Origin: Raphanus sativus
Lineage: Eukaryota; Streptophyta; Magnoliopsida; Brassicales; Brassicaceae
NCBI RefSeq assembly: GCF_000801105.2
Contig: NC_079514.1
Span: 29,995,075 to 30,059,074 of the forward strand
Length of the DNA: 64,000 nucleotides
Reading direction: 5' to 3'
In this document: piece after piece, positions 23,937-35,090 of the stretch
How the letters are laid out: the number at the start of each line of letters is the position of its first letter
Position numbering within the stretch: the stretch's first letter is position 1
Program-made: the position numbers and the translations under genes
The notes under the pieces: model-generated
The model's input: only the letters and a program-made list of their open reading frames with translations
Told to the model about the DNA's origin: nothing
Databases searched by the model: none

Positions 23937-25453
23937 AGTAATAACTAATAGGGTTTACGCCATAATATTTGAGTCAATCAATATATTACATCGCGAGATT
24001 AATGGCAAAAGGTTCCTATAATTTTCTGTATAATTTTTAATTGGCCATGAGAATTTAAATAAATTAGTAGTAACTTTCCTATATTAAACAAAACCAGAAT
24101 GCGTTACTGAGATTGCATATATCAGTTTTCTATTTTTTGGCTGTTGCATAAATTACTTATAGGATATATATAGTAATAACTAATAGGGTTTTGGCCACAA
24201 TAATTGATTCAATCAATTATATTACATGCGAGGTTAATGATAAAAAATCCTTATAACTTATCTATATAATTTTTTAACTGACTATAAGAATTTAAATAAA
24301 TTGGTAGTAACTTTCCTACATTAACCGAAACCAGAATGCATTATGAGGATTGCGTATATTAGTTTCCTATTTTTTTGGCTACTGCATAAATGACGGTCAA
24401 GCGTAAAATTAGCAAAAAAAATCAAATAAATATATGAAAAGAATATTAGTAGATTTTTATATTTTTTTCCTATATTTACTTGATACCTTTTGCTAATTTC
24501 ACATTTTATTTTACTTATTAATCATGATATTTAACCATAAGCTTAGTCATTTTGAATTTTTAAAATGGACTCATAATTTGTCTATCACCATTTATGATGA
24601 TTTACTAATTACAAAGTCAATGTGCTTAAATTAAGGGATTGATTGAGCCTTTATATGAATTTTCTTTTAGAATGAAATTGGAGAATCAATCTCAATTTTG
24701 TGAGAACCTATTCTAACTGAAACATTTATATTCCCTTTATATGACATATATCATGAAACAAATTATATTGTACAGTTTACGTATCTAATAAAATTAAATA
24801 AAACAAATGATATATTAAGGAAAATAAATGATATGTATATAAGTCATATAAAAAACATATATGAATACGAACAGTTTATGTTTGTGTGCATAATCGACTG
24901 ATAATATTGCCAATAAATAAAATTTATGATCTTCACATGAAAATTACATGTATTGCAAGCTATAAAATGATGATAACAAACAAACAAACAATAAATATAT
25001 TCATGACCTACAATATAGCAATAATCTATATTCATAATGAAATATGAACACCACATTGTATAAAATATGTACGGAGTATCTCGCCATCCAGTTATAGTTC
25101 TTCAAAATATGGTTGTTTTGGTATAAACTTGTGAGATACAACTATAGTACTTCTCACAATATCAATAATATAAAATCGATAATAATACGACAAGTCTTGT
25201 TACAGACTCGTGAGATACAACTATAGTACTCATGATAAAATTACAAAATAAGTTAAAAATGCTAATCAAATCTTCGGAATTACACTATCTATAACATTTT
25301 TAACATGCATATAAAATGAAACATATACTTCACTTTGTAGATTTATTTGGCAATTGCATGACATGTAATTAGCGTAGGCAAAAGAGAGGTATTAAAAAGG
25401 ATGTGAGGTGCATTGTGGTGTTGACATCTAAGAAATGACAAAGTTGTTAATCA
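23937..25453. repeat. Duplicated segment, copy 2, with internal 234-bp tandem unit
   Basis: 24171-25453 is the partner of 10474-11572. In addition, TAGTAATAACTAATAGGGTT at 23937 recurs at 24171, so the first 234 bp are tandemly doubled in this copy. A small extra AT-rich stretch (about 24810-25050) is absent from copy 1. No gene is seen. Confidence 0.75.
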
Positions 25454-26064
25454 TACAAGTGGGTGAGGTTTATTTTTTAAAAATGCACTTTAAATAATAA
25501 AAAGAGGATTTGAAGATTTATGGGTTATAGAAACAAAATCTGTGTTCAAGATCGGTATTTTTTAGGAAAAAATATTCAGAATTTTCATTGATAGAGACAT
25601 TACAGATTTCAATTATAATGAGGTTCGTGTAATAACATTTTCGCATAAAATTTGAATTGATAAATATGGCAAGAACGTCAACATCTCATACAAGAAGTTG
25701 AATAAAAGATTCACTGAACATTACATATCACATGGCAAATGCAACGCATGGAGATCGATATCGATTCTTGGCTGAACTGAAATAAATCCAAAATTATGTA
25801 CAACGATCATGCAATGACTAGCAATGTATAGAATGGAGTTATGAAAGAAAAAAAAAATTTGTTCAAAATTTTTTTTTGTTTGTTCAAAAAAATTGTTACG
25901 CGTTAAAATATAAACTAGACAAAAACGAACGATGGGAGGAAAAGAAAGATAGACATATAGATGGGTTGGTTCGGGGGATAGCACCCTCAAAATTCGGATC
26001 CAAAACACATACACCAATGATGACAAAGAAAGGTTCAGCTTCTCTGTTCTTTCTCTTTGCTCTC
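25454..26064. other. Gene-free interval before the LTR
   Basis: AT-rich sequence. ORFs on both strands at 25721-26067 overlap one another and have no recognisable product. Confidence 0.4.
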
Positions 26065-27351
26065 TGATATACCATGAAATTTATCTGATTTCAACCATGG
26101 TATATAAGTGTTTTAAGATATAAATATAATGTTTTGGAGTCTATTTAGTATGTTTACAGATTCATGAGTCATTTGGAGTAAAGTGGAGATTTTGGAGCAT
26201 TTCAGAGTATTTTAGAGATTTCATCTGAGCTGGCCGTCGACCAACACATATGGGTCGACAAGGAGATATTATAATCAATCGATGCACATTTAGTGCTATC
26301 GATCGATAGCGAGCGCGCAGAAACCCACTTTGGTCACAGCCAACTTGAAGCCCAAGACTTCACCAAATCACAAGAATACCCCTGACGAGTTTTAACCTAG
26401 TATTTATGTGTTCTGCCATTTTATTAGGCAATACACACTTTCAATACTTTTCAATACTTTCATATTTTCACAGCAAAAAGGTTTTAAGTTTAGAGTTTGA
26501 GAGAAGAGCATAACTTTTCAGATATTGTCTTAGAACTCCAGATTTCTTATTTATCTGTCTATGCAGTATTATTTATCTATTGCTATGTTTTACTTTACTA
26601 TGTCTGAGTATTTCACCTTGTTAGGTTTAGGGTTCAAATAGGATATGATGGATTAGCCCAAACTATAGAATTTCTAAGTTGCTAGAGATATTCATCTTGA
26701 GAATTGTGTTTAATGCTTGTGTTCTAGATTAGCTAACTAGAACTCTGATAATAGGATAGTTAGGCCCAAGCGACAGCTTGGTCTCTCACCTGAATAGATT
26801 CCCTGAGCTAGGATTGCTAGAAACATGCGGAAGTTGATCTAGGAAGACTAGTGAACATTTTTCAACCCGATCTTAAAGCTTCTCTAGAAGCGTATCGATC
26901 GCTAGTCCTACAGACTAATCGATCAACGCGACGAAAGGTGTATTGATCGATACTCCTATAGAGTAATCGACCGACACTTTCTTTAGACCAACAACCGGAA
27001 GCTGAGTTTCAAGATCTAGACAATAGATAGTCTAAAAATACGGAAGTTGATCAACTATTGATTTGTTGAGTTCTCATATATCATGCATGCATGCTTAGTT
27101 TCTATATCTCTATAATCCTTATTTTTTGAATAGAAACCCTAAGCTTAACTCGTTATTAATATTGTCTTAAACCCCAATCAATTCATCTGAACAATTACTT
27201 GTTCATCACAGATTGCTTTCATTAATAATATTCGACCTAGCTTTTAGGATTTATTGTGTGCCCTACCTCTCTGTGGATTCGATCTCTAAGTATTACAATT
27301 GAACCTCTTATTTCAGAGAGTAGTTCACTCATGATAATTTGAGTGAGATCA
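26065..27351 (+). mobile_element. Athila-like (Ty3) 5' LTR
   Basis: The segment starts TGATATACC and ends GAGATCA, giving TG...CA ends and a length of about 1.29 kb. Four bases later comes a primer-binding-site match, and decayed gag follows. The LTR interior has ATCGATCGATA-type motifs and a CTACCTCTCTGTGGATTCGA stretch near the 3' end, familiar from plant Athila/gypsy LTRs. No second LTR or pol is visible, so the element is truncated. Confidence 0.7.
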
Positions 27352-27355
27352 AATT

Positions 27356-27373
27356 TGGCATCGTTTCCGGGGA
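27356..27373 (+). promoter_or_regulatory. Retrotransposon primer-binding site (tRNA-Asp type)
   Basis: TGGCATCGTTTCCGGGGA lies just downstream of the LTR end. It differs at two positions from the TGGCGCCGTTGCCGGGGA primer-binding site that I recall for Athila elements, which pairs with the 3' end of tRNA-Asp. Confidence 0.7.
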
Positions 27374-27639
27374 GTTTTGTTCGCCATTAGATCATGTTTA
27401 GTCCGATTTCGTCTAGGTTTTCTTTAATACTACAAAATCTCATAAAAAATTATGGTCTTTAAGGTGCATGCCCAGCAGTACCTTAAGCAACATGAAATCA
27501 CCACTATTCTTCTCAGATCCCGCACGATCCGCAATGGGAAACGTTCTGCATCGATCTATAGTAACACTCAATAGTCGACCAATTTTCGCACCTCTACGTC
27601 GACCGAAATTCGCATATGCAATTCGACTGACACTCGCCT

Positions 27640-28310
27640 ATCACCGTTGACCGAATCTACTCTTCCGTTGACCGACATCACCCATCCGACATCGATCGAT
27701 ACTCAGCCGCAAGACATGGTTAAGACTCTTATTCTCACACGGGACGGGAATGGAAACAGGCATGACCAGGATGGTCATCCGTGTAATGCAGCAGGTCAGA
27801 GGATATATGATCAGGGGGCTACAATCTCTGATCATATTGATATAAATAATGATGTAGATGAGGCTGCTCGACCAAGAACGTTGGCCGATTACAACCGTAC
27901 AGCCAACAGGTCTGCTATTCGTCCTCCAGCTATCCAGAGGCATGATTTCGAGCTGAAGCCCTAGTACTTTACACTCGTGGGACAGACATCCTACTATGGT
28001 CTACCACTCAAGCATCCGATGGACTGGAGAGGTTCGAGAATTTAGTTTCTGCTATAAATCAAATGGAGTCCCTGAAGACTATCTACTTTGCAAGCTCTTC
28101 AACTTATTTGCTGGAGATGCTTCCGGACTGACTTAAAAAGCTACCACCATGATCTCTTACTTCCTGGAGTAACATCAAGAATGATTTCCTGCAAAACTTC
28201 TTTGATGAATCAAGAGCCGAAGATTTGAGAAGCAAAATTGATACATTCAGACATGAACCTACAGAATCATTCAGAAACTTCTGGATCATATTACAAAAAT
28301 ATCCTCATCG
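27640..28310 (+). pseudogene. Broken Athila-like gag
   Basis: An open stretch to 27961 ends in RHDFELKP and a stop. Downstream, the same protein continues in interrupted frames. Recognisable pieces are TSYYGLPLKHPMDW, a stretch like KSYHHDLLLPG that is out of frame with the family's LPPRSLTSW, NIKNDFL..FFDESRAEDLR in another frame, and EPTESFRN. These are hallmarks of the Ty3/gypsy retrotransposon gag domain. Several stops and frame changes make it dead. No protease or polymerase follows. Confidence 0.65.
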
Positions 28311-28746
28311 TTAACTAAGTAAAATTTCACAATCAATTACATTAGCAGACCAAAAATGAACCGTCTTATTAACATACATTTTATACGACTATATAAATCA
28401 AAACTTCCATCACAAAAAAAAAACTACCTCGTCCGCTATCAAGTTTCAAACAACTCTTTCGAGACGTCTAATGAAATATCATCTCTGCAGTCGTGCAGTT
28501 GTTAAGAACCATCATCGGTCATGCCATGCAATCATCTCTATTCTCTAGCACTGGCTGAATCTACTCAATATAATCGTATTTACAAGAAATTTAACACTGA
28601 AACCGTTGGCCATCTATCCACTTGTAGAAAATATGCATATCGAATTACACAAATAACCAACAAAAAAATTCACAAATTTGAATAATATAAATGTCAAACA
28701 AAGAATCCGCTCAAACAATCCGGACATAACACGGACACACTACTAG
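28311..28746 (+). mobile_element. Remnant ending in a weak Helitron 3' terminus
   Basis: No gene. At 28720-28746 a CCGG...ACGG imperfect hairpin is followed by ACACACTA and CTAG (28743-28746) with a host T. The next bases begin the block shared with copy A, so both blocks have a Helitron 3' end at the same junction although the DNA to the left differs. Confidence 0.4.
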
Positions 28747-28933
28747 TATATAAATATAAATTACACAAATTCAACGTTGATCAACTGTTAAACTATTGTA
28801 ACAGTAATGTAATCTCAGAAACATTTGAGATGATGTAAAAATTATGAGTTTATATCTCAGAAACAAGAAAAGAACTTTGCAGAGTGTTCCATTTTCCAAA
28901 GATTGCCCGGAGGAAGACGAACAGATTCATGAA

Positions 28934-30520
28934 TCATGATGGCTCAGTAAAGACATTTGCGTAAGACCTTTGCATATAAGTAAAATTATTAGTTGGAGGC
29001 AAAGGAGGCACGCACGTACCTAAACCTTTCTTCAAGATCTCTTCAAGGTTTAGTCTTTTAAAAGTAAACACGTCTGTAGTTTCATGCCAGACGAACGCGA
29101 GATGATCATGAGAGATCACATAAAGTGAACCAGGTTTTGAACCAGGATAACGGAAACCATAACCATCTGATATACCCTTTCCCTTGTAAGAATGCTCAGA
29201 GTCTATTCCATCTGTATCGAACGGAAAGGGCTCAAGGGAAGGTGTGTCGTCTATATCCACAACAAACATTGCTGTTCCATTAGGATGATTGCAATGGGCT
29301 TCGAGTATTTTCGTCCCGATAAGACATTTCCCATTGTTCTTTTTTTTCTTTTTCTTTTTTTTTTTGGAACATGTTTCCCATGGTTCGTTTTTGGATTCTG
29401 CGTAAGAGAGCATCAGTAGATAAAAAGCATTTCTGGTTTCATCTTCATTACATCTCCCAGGTGGCCACCCAAACGTTCCTCCCCACAAACCGGCATGCTC
29501 TTCGTCATCTCCAGGACTCTTCATTGGTAGTTTATGAAGGCAAAAGCGGTTTGGATCCATTATTGGCCACCCTTCGTAAGAAGACATCTCAGTGTAGGAA
29601 GCTTTGAGACTTAGACCGAATGTGTCACCAGCGCTAAGAAAGCTCAGGCGATTCACACATGGGGCACCACCCATCTCGTTTATGTCTTCCTGCGTAGGAT
29701 TGCAACACAGGCCATCTTCCTCGAGGTTCATGTGCTTCCAGTTCTCACCAAACTTGTGCATTTTAAGGAGCATGGTTCTGCGCTCCAACAGCATCCCTTC
29801 ATCTTCTCTCTTTGTGGGAAATAACTTTACACTTAATGGTTCAGATACATTTAGACCTACATGGCTTGTTACTAGTTCCAGTAAGTTTCTTCTATCGCTA
29901 TCATCGAGGTTCTGAAATGGAACCCCACTCTTCCCTTGCCTCGGCTCAACCTCGAGTGAGAGCGCATTGCAAGTCTTGTCCATGCCTGAAACAAGACCAG
30001 GGTACACGCAACTTCCTTCTCTGCCTCTTCCATGGAGGAAGAACTTGGTAGAGCCATCGTGATCACATATGATCTCAAACACCGGTGACCACATAACCCT
30101 CCCTTCCTGAATCCCCAAAGGACCAACCTTTTGTGGGATGATCCGGCAACCAACAACAGACAAGAAGCCAGGCATCACGTACACAACGTTCCCAAGCTCA
30201 GGTTCTTGGTGAACCCAAACCCCAACCAGAGGCTTCACTACCTCCACAAGAAACCGACAAAGAGCCTTGTAAGAAGAGATCCCGATCCTCCATCGGGCTA
30301 TTTCGGATAAAGGAAGAACCTCTACGAGCTCGCATTGCACGAACCATATCTTCTCTGAATAATCCACACGCTCGCAGAGGCTTTTGCAGCATAAGCGTAG
30401 GTTGCATATGTCGCTTGGAGATAGAAAACGAGAGGTAGCAGCAAACACATCTTCTGGAAGCGACAGAAGCAGACAATTACCACCAAATGATTCTTCCGAC
30501 CGTAACTCTCTGATCGTCAT
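28934..30520 (-). CDS. F-box protein, copy B, with inserted poly-lysine tract
   Basis: Intronless ORF of 528 residues from the ATG at 30518-30520 (MTIREL). The frame stays open upstream to 30619, but that region is the non-coding promoter flank of the other copies, so the shorter start is chosen. The F-box is at about residues 20-63, and family blocks are conserved. At about 29330-29395 an in-frame insertion adds a PWETCS-type segment and nine lysines. It comes from a local duplication of TTTCCCATTGTTC plus expansion of a pyrimidine tract. The N-terminal third and flanks are nearly identical to copy A, while the central part ([12 protein letters not shown]) resembles copy C and the C-terminus (TNNFTYM) resembles pseudogene D. 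Probable SCF adaptor; whether the Lys tract is tolerated is unknown. Confidence 0.85.
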   Translation of the reverse strand: MTIRELRSEESFGGNCLLLSLPEDVFAATSRFLSPSDICNLRLCCKSLCERVDYSEKIWFVQCELVEVLPLSEIARWRIGISSYKALCRFLVEVVKPLVGVWVHQEPELGNVVYVMPGFLSVVGCRIIPQKVGPLGIQEGRVMWSPVFEIICDHDGSTKFFLHGRGREGSCVYPGLVSGMDKTCNALSLEVEPRQGKSGVPFQNLDDSDRRNLLELVTSHVGLNVSEPLSVKLFPTKREDEGMLLERRTMLLKMHKFGENWKHMNLEEDGLCCNPTQEDINEMGGAPCVNRLSFLSAGDTFGLSLKASYTEMSSYEGWPIMDPNRFCLHKLPMKSPGDDEEHAGLWGGTFGWPPGRCNEDETRNAFYLLMLSYAESKNEPWETCSKKKKKKKKKNNGKCLIGTKILEAHCNHPNGTAMFVVDIDDTPSLEPFPFDTDGIDSEHSYKGKGISDGYGFRYPGSKPGSLYVISHDHLAFVWHETTDVFTFKRLNLEEILKKGLGTCVPPLPPTNNFTYMQRSYANVFTEPS

Positions 30521-30644
30521 CTGGTCGTTCACCCGAAATGGGCTTTGCCGGAGTTTTAAGATTAGCTTTTTCATTTTTTTACACGCACAAAAGAATCGAA
30601 CTTTCAAATCAGACATCAAAAGTAAAGAAGAAAAACAGGAGAAT

Positions 30645-31506
30645 TTACAGTTTATGCCACTGGAACGACCAAATTTAATTAAAGTCCCAAGCGCTTATTT
30701 ATATTTATTTACAGTGGATTGGTTCAATTTGATCCCGGTTACTTGAAACCGTAATTTATTATTGATATATTCTTATAAAAATTATTGTTAGAATTGTTAG
30801 AAAATAGCTTAGTCTATCTACATATATATTATAATTTCAAAAAAACTTTTAAATTAACTAGTAGTGTACAAAAAAATATTCTCTATTCTTTTTTTTTAAA
30901 GGTATAGAATTACTTAATATGATTAACATATATATCACAATTAATAATTTTAAATAATAAAAAATTGATAACACATTTTTATTTTTTCTAAAATATTATT
31001 TATGGGTCTAGAATATTAGACGAAGCACTTTTAAGCTTCATCGTATCAAATTTGCTTTTGATACAATTTTAAAACAGTATCCACCAATATTTTTTTTTTT
31101 CTCATCAAAATTAATGGACTTGACAATTTTTAATGATTAACGTGCATAGTAGAAAATGTTTTGGTTTAAAAATCGTTGTATATCCAAAATAAGTATGAAC
31201 CATCATCATTTTCGTTTAAAATTTGGTTACAATAAAAATATATGGTTGAGCAAAAAATCTGAATCCAAATAAAATTCAATCCAAAAAAATAGTACAGAAC
31301 TTTAATTATATTGGTTAGATATCCGAACAGATTCAAAATTTTGGTATCTAGAAAATTGGAACCGAACCCGATCCAAACCGAAATATTTCGAGTATCAAGA
31401 TATATTCGAACAAGATTTATATTCATAAATATATTAATTATTTTAAAATTTAATATCTAAAAGATTATACAAAATACATAAGATGTTTTTAAGTTGTCCA
31501 ACCTAC

Positions 31507-31545
<39 letters not shown>

Positions 31546-31986
31546 GTAAAATTATATAACTAAAATAGTCAAACGTTACTCAAAATACCAAAAATACTGA
31601 GAATATCTATTCATTTTTGTCCAAATATTTAAGCTAAACCGATTTTTATGTTAAGTTTAAGTATTTTGGTATACATTATTCAAATTTATATTTACATATT
31701 ATTTCTATTTTTAGATTTTGAGAAATTTAAAGTATATATGAACTTTATTTTATAAATAAAAAAATAAATGAGTTATCCGAACCTAACCCCAAACCAAATA
31801 AGCAAAGATTCGAACCAAACCTGCAAAGATCCGACCGAAGCTAACCAAACCAAATGGTACCCGCATGTCATCCCTAATCAAATGTAAAAAAAAAATTATT
31901 AATAACAATTATGTATTGTTTAAAATATTTAGATATAGCATATTTTAAAAAAACTTACTCCGCGCAAGGTGTGGGTTATCATCTAG
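30645..31986 (+). mobile_element. Insertion in block B, Helitron 3' end at 31986
   Basis: Block A and block B upstream flanks align up to about 30643 and again from about 31990, so this stretch is extra in B. Its right end has CCGCGCAAGGTGTGGG, TTATCAT and CTAG (31983-31986), a Helitron 3' terminus. No clear 5' TC terminus is seen. Inside are a (TA)n run near 31510-31540 and a CCGAACC-rich tract (31340-31390 and 31780-31860) typical of plant repeats. Non-coding. Confidence 0.55.
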
Positions 31987-32879
31987 ATTCATATATTATC
32001 ACAAAATATGAGGAGAAAACTTCTAGAACAACATTCATTAAACAAACAAAAAAACTTAACTATCCTAAATTATAATCATGACTTTACCTTCTAAATAGCA
32101 AAGCCTTAACTAGATTTTTGAATTTTTGTTTTGAAAATATTGTTTACGAAATTAATAAATTATTTTTGTATGAATTTTTATATATGATATTTTTATAGGT
32201 TTACAAAAACATCTGGACTCGTGAACCGAACCGTGTCAAACTAAAAAATAAAAACCGAAACAGAAATTCCACTGAGTTTCATTTATAACAACTACAAGTT
32301 ATATACTTACAAATATTAATTATATTTAATTTATAAATAACCAAATATCCTATATAAAATATTATTTATAAACTGGATTATCCAAATATTTTTTTTGCTC
32401 AAAATATTTGAATTATATAAATTATATGATATTTTTATACGAACAACCCGAATTACTCGATATAAGACTGATACTCCAAATTATCTAATATATCTATCTA
32501 TAAATATTTAATTACCGAAAGAAGAAGTGGGAGAACATGTTGTTAATATAAATTAATTTTATTATAGAGTAACAGTAAATTTTTTTCTATGAGTACAATC
32601 TATATATTTTAATTATATAAGATAAATATTGCGTGTTAATATTATTTTAAGCTCATAATGTATGTTTAATGCATTATTCATTAAATTATACATTTCTGAA
32701 TATTATGAGATGAAGTAGAAATTAAAAAAAAATCCTTTATTTTCATAAATATCATTTATTTTCATAAATATCATTTATTAAGTTCAAAACCATATTTTGA
32801 TAGTTATTTTTGAAGAACTAGAATTGCCTGATATTTAAACTCAAAACTCCAAATCACCTAATATTTTTATATATAATCT

Positions 32880-33820
32880 AAAATGGCTTATTCCCCTACG
32901 AACTAATTGTTCCCGGCTTTTTCACATACGAACTTTTAAGCCATGCTAAAAACCACACGAACAACGGAAATATTGTTTATTCCCTTATGAACTAATTATT
33001 TCTAGTTTTTTCACACACAAATTTTTAAACTTTGCCAAAAACCACATTAACTACGCTATTTTTTGAATTACATACACAAACTATCAATTTTAAGCTAATT
33101 TCTCTAAAATCGTAAATTGTGTTATTCAAACATTAACTTAGTTTATGACAGATGTATAGCCGGTTTAATTTGGGTTGATAAAAAAGGATAATACATCATT
33201 TTGTACTTTTTTTTCTTTTTGTCAACTGCTCTTCTTCTTCAAAAATCGTTTTACTCTTCATCATCAATTGGAAATAAAATTTATTATTTTGTAGAAGATT
33301 AAACGTTTTACTGATGGATAAAGAAAGAAGAGCAGTAACACAGCGGATTGGTAAACTAGTAGTTGCTGCTCTTCTTTCTTTATGCATCATGTAAAACATT
33401 TAATCTTCTATAAAATAATAAATTTTATTCCCAATTAATGATGAAGAGTAAAACAGTTTTTGAAGAAGAAGAGTAGTTGACAAAAAGAAAAAAAGAACAA
33501 AATGGTGTATTATCCTTTTTTATCAACCCAAATTAAACCGGTTATACACCTGTCATAAACTAAGTTAATGTTTGAATAACACAATTTACGATTTTAGGGA
33601 ATTAGCTTAAAATTGATAGTTTGTGTATGTAATTCAAAAAATAGCGTAATTCATGTGGTTTTCGGCAAAGTTTAAAGATTTGTGTGTGAAAAAACTGGAA
33701 ATAATTAGTTCATAAGGGAATAAGCAATATTTCCGTTGTTCGTGTGGTTTTTGGCATGGCTTAAAAGTTCCTGTGTGAAAAAGCCGGGAACAACTAGTTC
33801 GTAGGGGAATAAGCCATTTT
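32880..33820. repeat. Near-perfect 941-bp inverted repeat (hairpin-forming)
   Basis: The left arm starts AAAATGGCTTATTCCCCTAC and the right arm ends GTAGGGGAATAAGCCATTTT. Arms of about 455 bp (32880-33335 and 33366-33820) are reverse complements with scattered mismatches and small indels, and they meet at a loop of about 30 nt (33336-33365). Block A lacks this DNA, and its flanks join directly, so it lies within an insertion of about 1.95 kb in block B (about 32860-34810). There is no transposase. The 67-residue minus-strand ORF at 33196-33399 spans arm and loop and is an artefact. A foldback/MULE-type element is possible; no clear target duplication was found. Confidence 0.9.
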
Positions 33821-34810
33821 CCCTCTAATCTGGACTGGCAGCAGAAAGAATAAACTCCGTAACTGTATATAATTAAGATTGGTTTATGTTCATCGTGTAG
33901 TATTCTATCTGAGGTTATACCAATTGATATGTTCCTACAAAATTTGGATTTAATGAAAATCTATTAATTCAAAATATGATAAATTCCAAAAACCTGTCAT
34001 TAACATGTGAACCGACACTGGTTGATCCAGCAAATACTCAGAAAAAATCTTATAATATTGTTTTTAATATTGATTAAACTTCTAGTATACTTTATAATAG
34101 TACATAAAATCTAATAAATTATTTAATTTGTCATATAAATTAAACTAATTGTATTAATGTTATGCATTTTAGTTTATTGGTATTTAAAACTTTAATCAGA
34201 ATTAGAAAAGAAAGTACTGTATGCGGTATTTGAACCATTAATCTATTTTTGACATACAATATGTTAAATATTAGTGAGCTAGATAATGTAATTATGTATG
34301 ATATTCAAAAGTGTATATGTAAAACTGTTGATATGCGAGATAATATTTTCATATACATTGTTATGTTAAATATAAGAATGTTTTTGTAAGACTTCTCAAT
34401 GTTTATTAGGAACAAAATCTAACATATATATTTTATGAAATTTTGCTTTATATGTGTGTGATGACATGAAAATACATATGGGTATGTTTTGTCATATGTT
34501 AGACAACTATTATAAGTGATAAAATATGTATATGGTTTGTTTTTTATTAGTAATATTTCTTTCACAGATTATTTAAAAGTTAAATAAATCAATGTTGTTG
34601 TATGACTTTTCGACATTTATTAAAAATAACTTATTACTTAAGAGCAGTGATCGGTAAAATAAGTAAAACCAATCGAATTGTGATCAATTTAATTTATGTA
34701 TGGGTCCCACGTTTATGTTGCTATAATAAAGATTGGTTTAATTTAGTGGTATATCTGTGACAAAAAATAGATATTTAGTTGTACATAAAAGGTTATCTAA
34801 AATGGATAGG
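33821..34810. other. Right part of the block-B insertion, gene-free
   Basis: AT-rich DNA without a supported gene. It is part of the insertion absent from block A, whose flank resumes at TGCAACAACATTGCATAA (about 34810). Confidence 0.5.
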
Positions 34811-34865
34811 TGCAACAACATTGCATAAGTATATTTTTAAGAATGTTTCTATTTTAATAGTATCG

Positions 34866-35088
34866 ATACTAGATTATGACACGCCTTTAGAAAAGGCGAG
34901 CATATTTTTTGTTTAAAAATTTTCTGAAAATTATAATTTTTATATTTAGTTTTTATAATCATATTTATATTTAATATTAATAGAATACATTATTTATTAA
35001 ATAAATGAAATACATAATTGGACCATATATTTATCAATTGAACATGATTGTGTTTTAATAGAATATATATTTCTCTTTTAATAGTATA
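34866..35088 (-). mobile_element. Small non-autonomous Helitron, about 225 bp
   Basis: On the minus strand the 3' end is the hairpin CGCCTTTTCTAAAGGCG, then TGTCATAAT and CTAG next to a host T. The 5' end at about 35088 reads TTTATACTATTAAAAGAGAA, a Helitron-like start with TC changed to TT. Block A lacks this piece at the same junction. It sits directly against another Helitron-like 5' terminus (TCGATACTATTAAAATAG on the minus strand, ending at about 34862), suggesting a nested insertion. Confidence 0.55.
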
Positions 35089-35090
35089 AA

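Noticed and set aside
27647..27964. Host gene of 105 residues
   Set aside because: It matches decayed Athila-type gag and follows an LTR and primer-binding site.
30521..30619. N-terminal extension of F-box copy B
   Set aside because: The open frame upstream of MTIREL corresponds to the promoter flank in copies A and C; it is open by chance.
33196..33399. 67-residue protein on the minus strand
   Set aside because: It lies across the arm and loop of the large inverted repeat; no coding signature.
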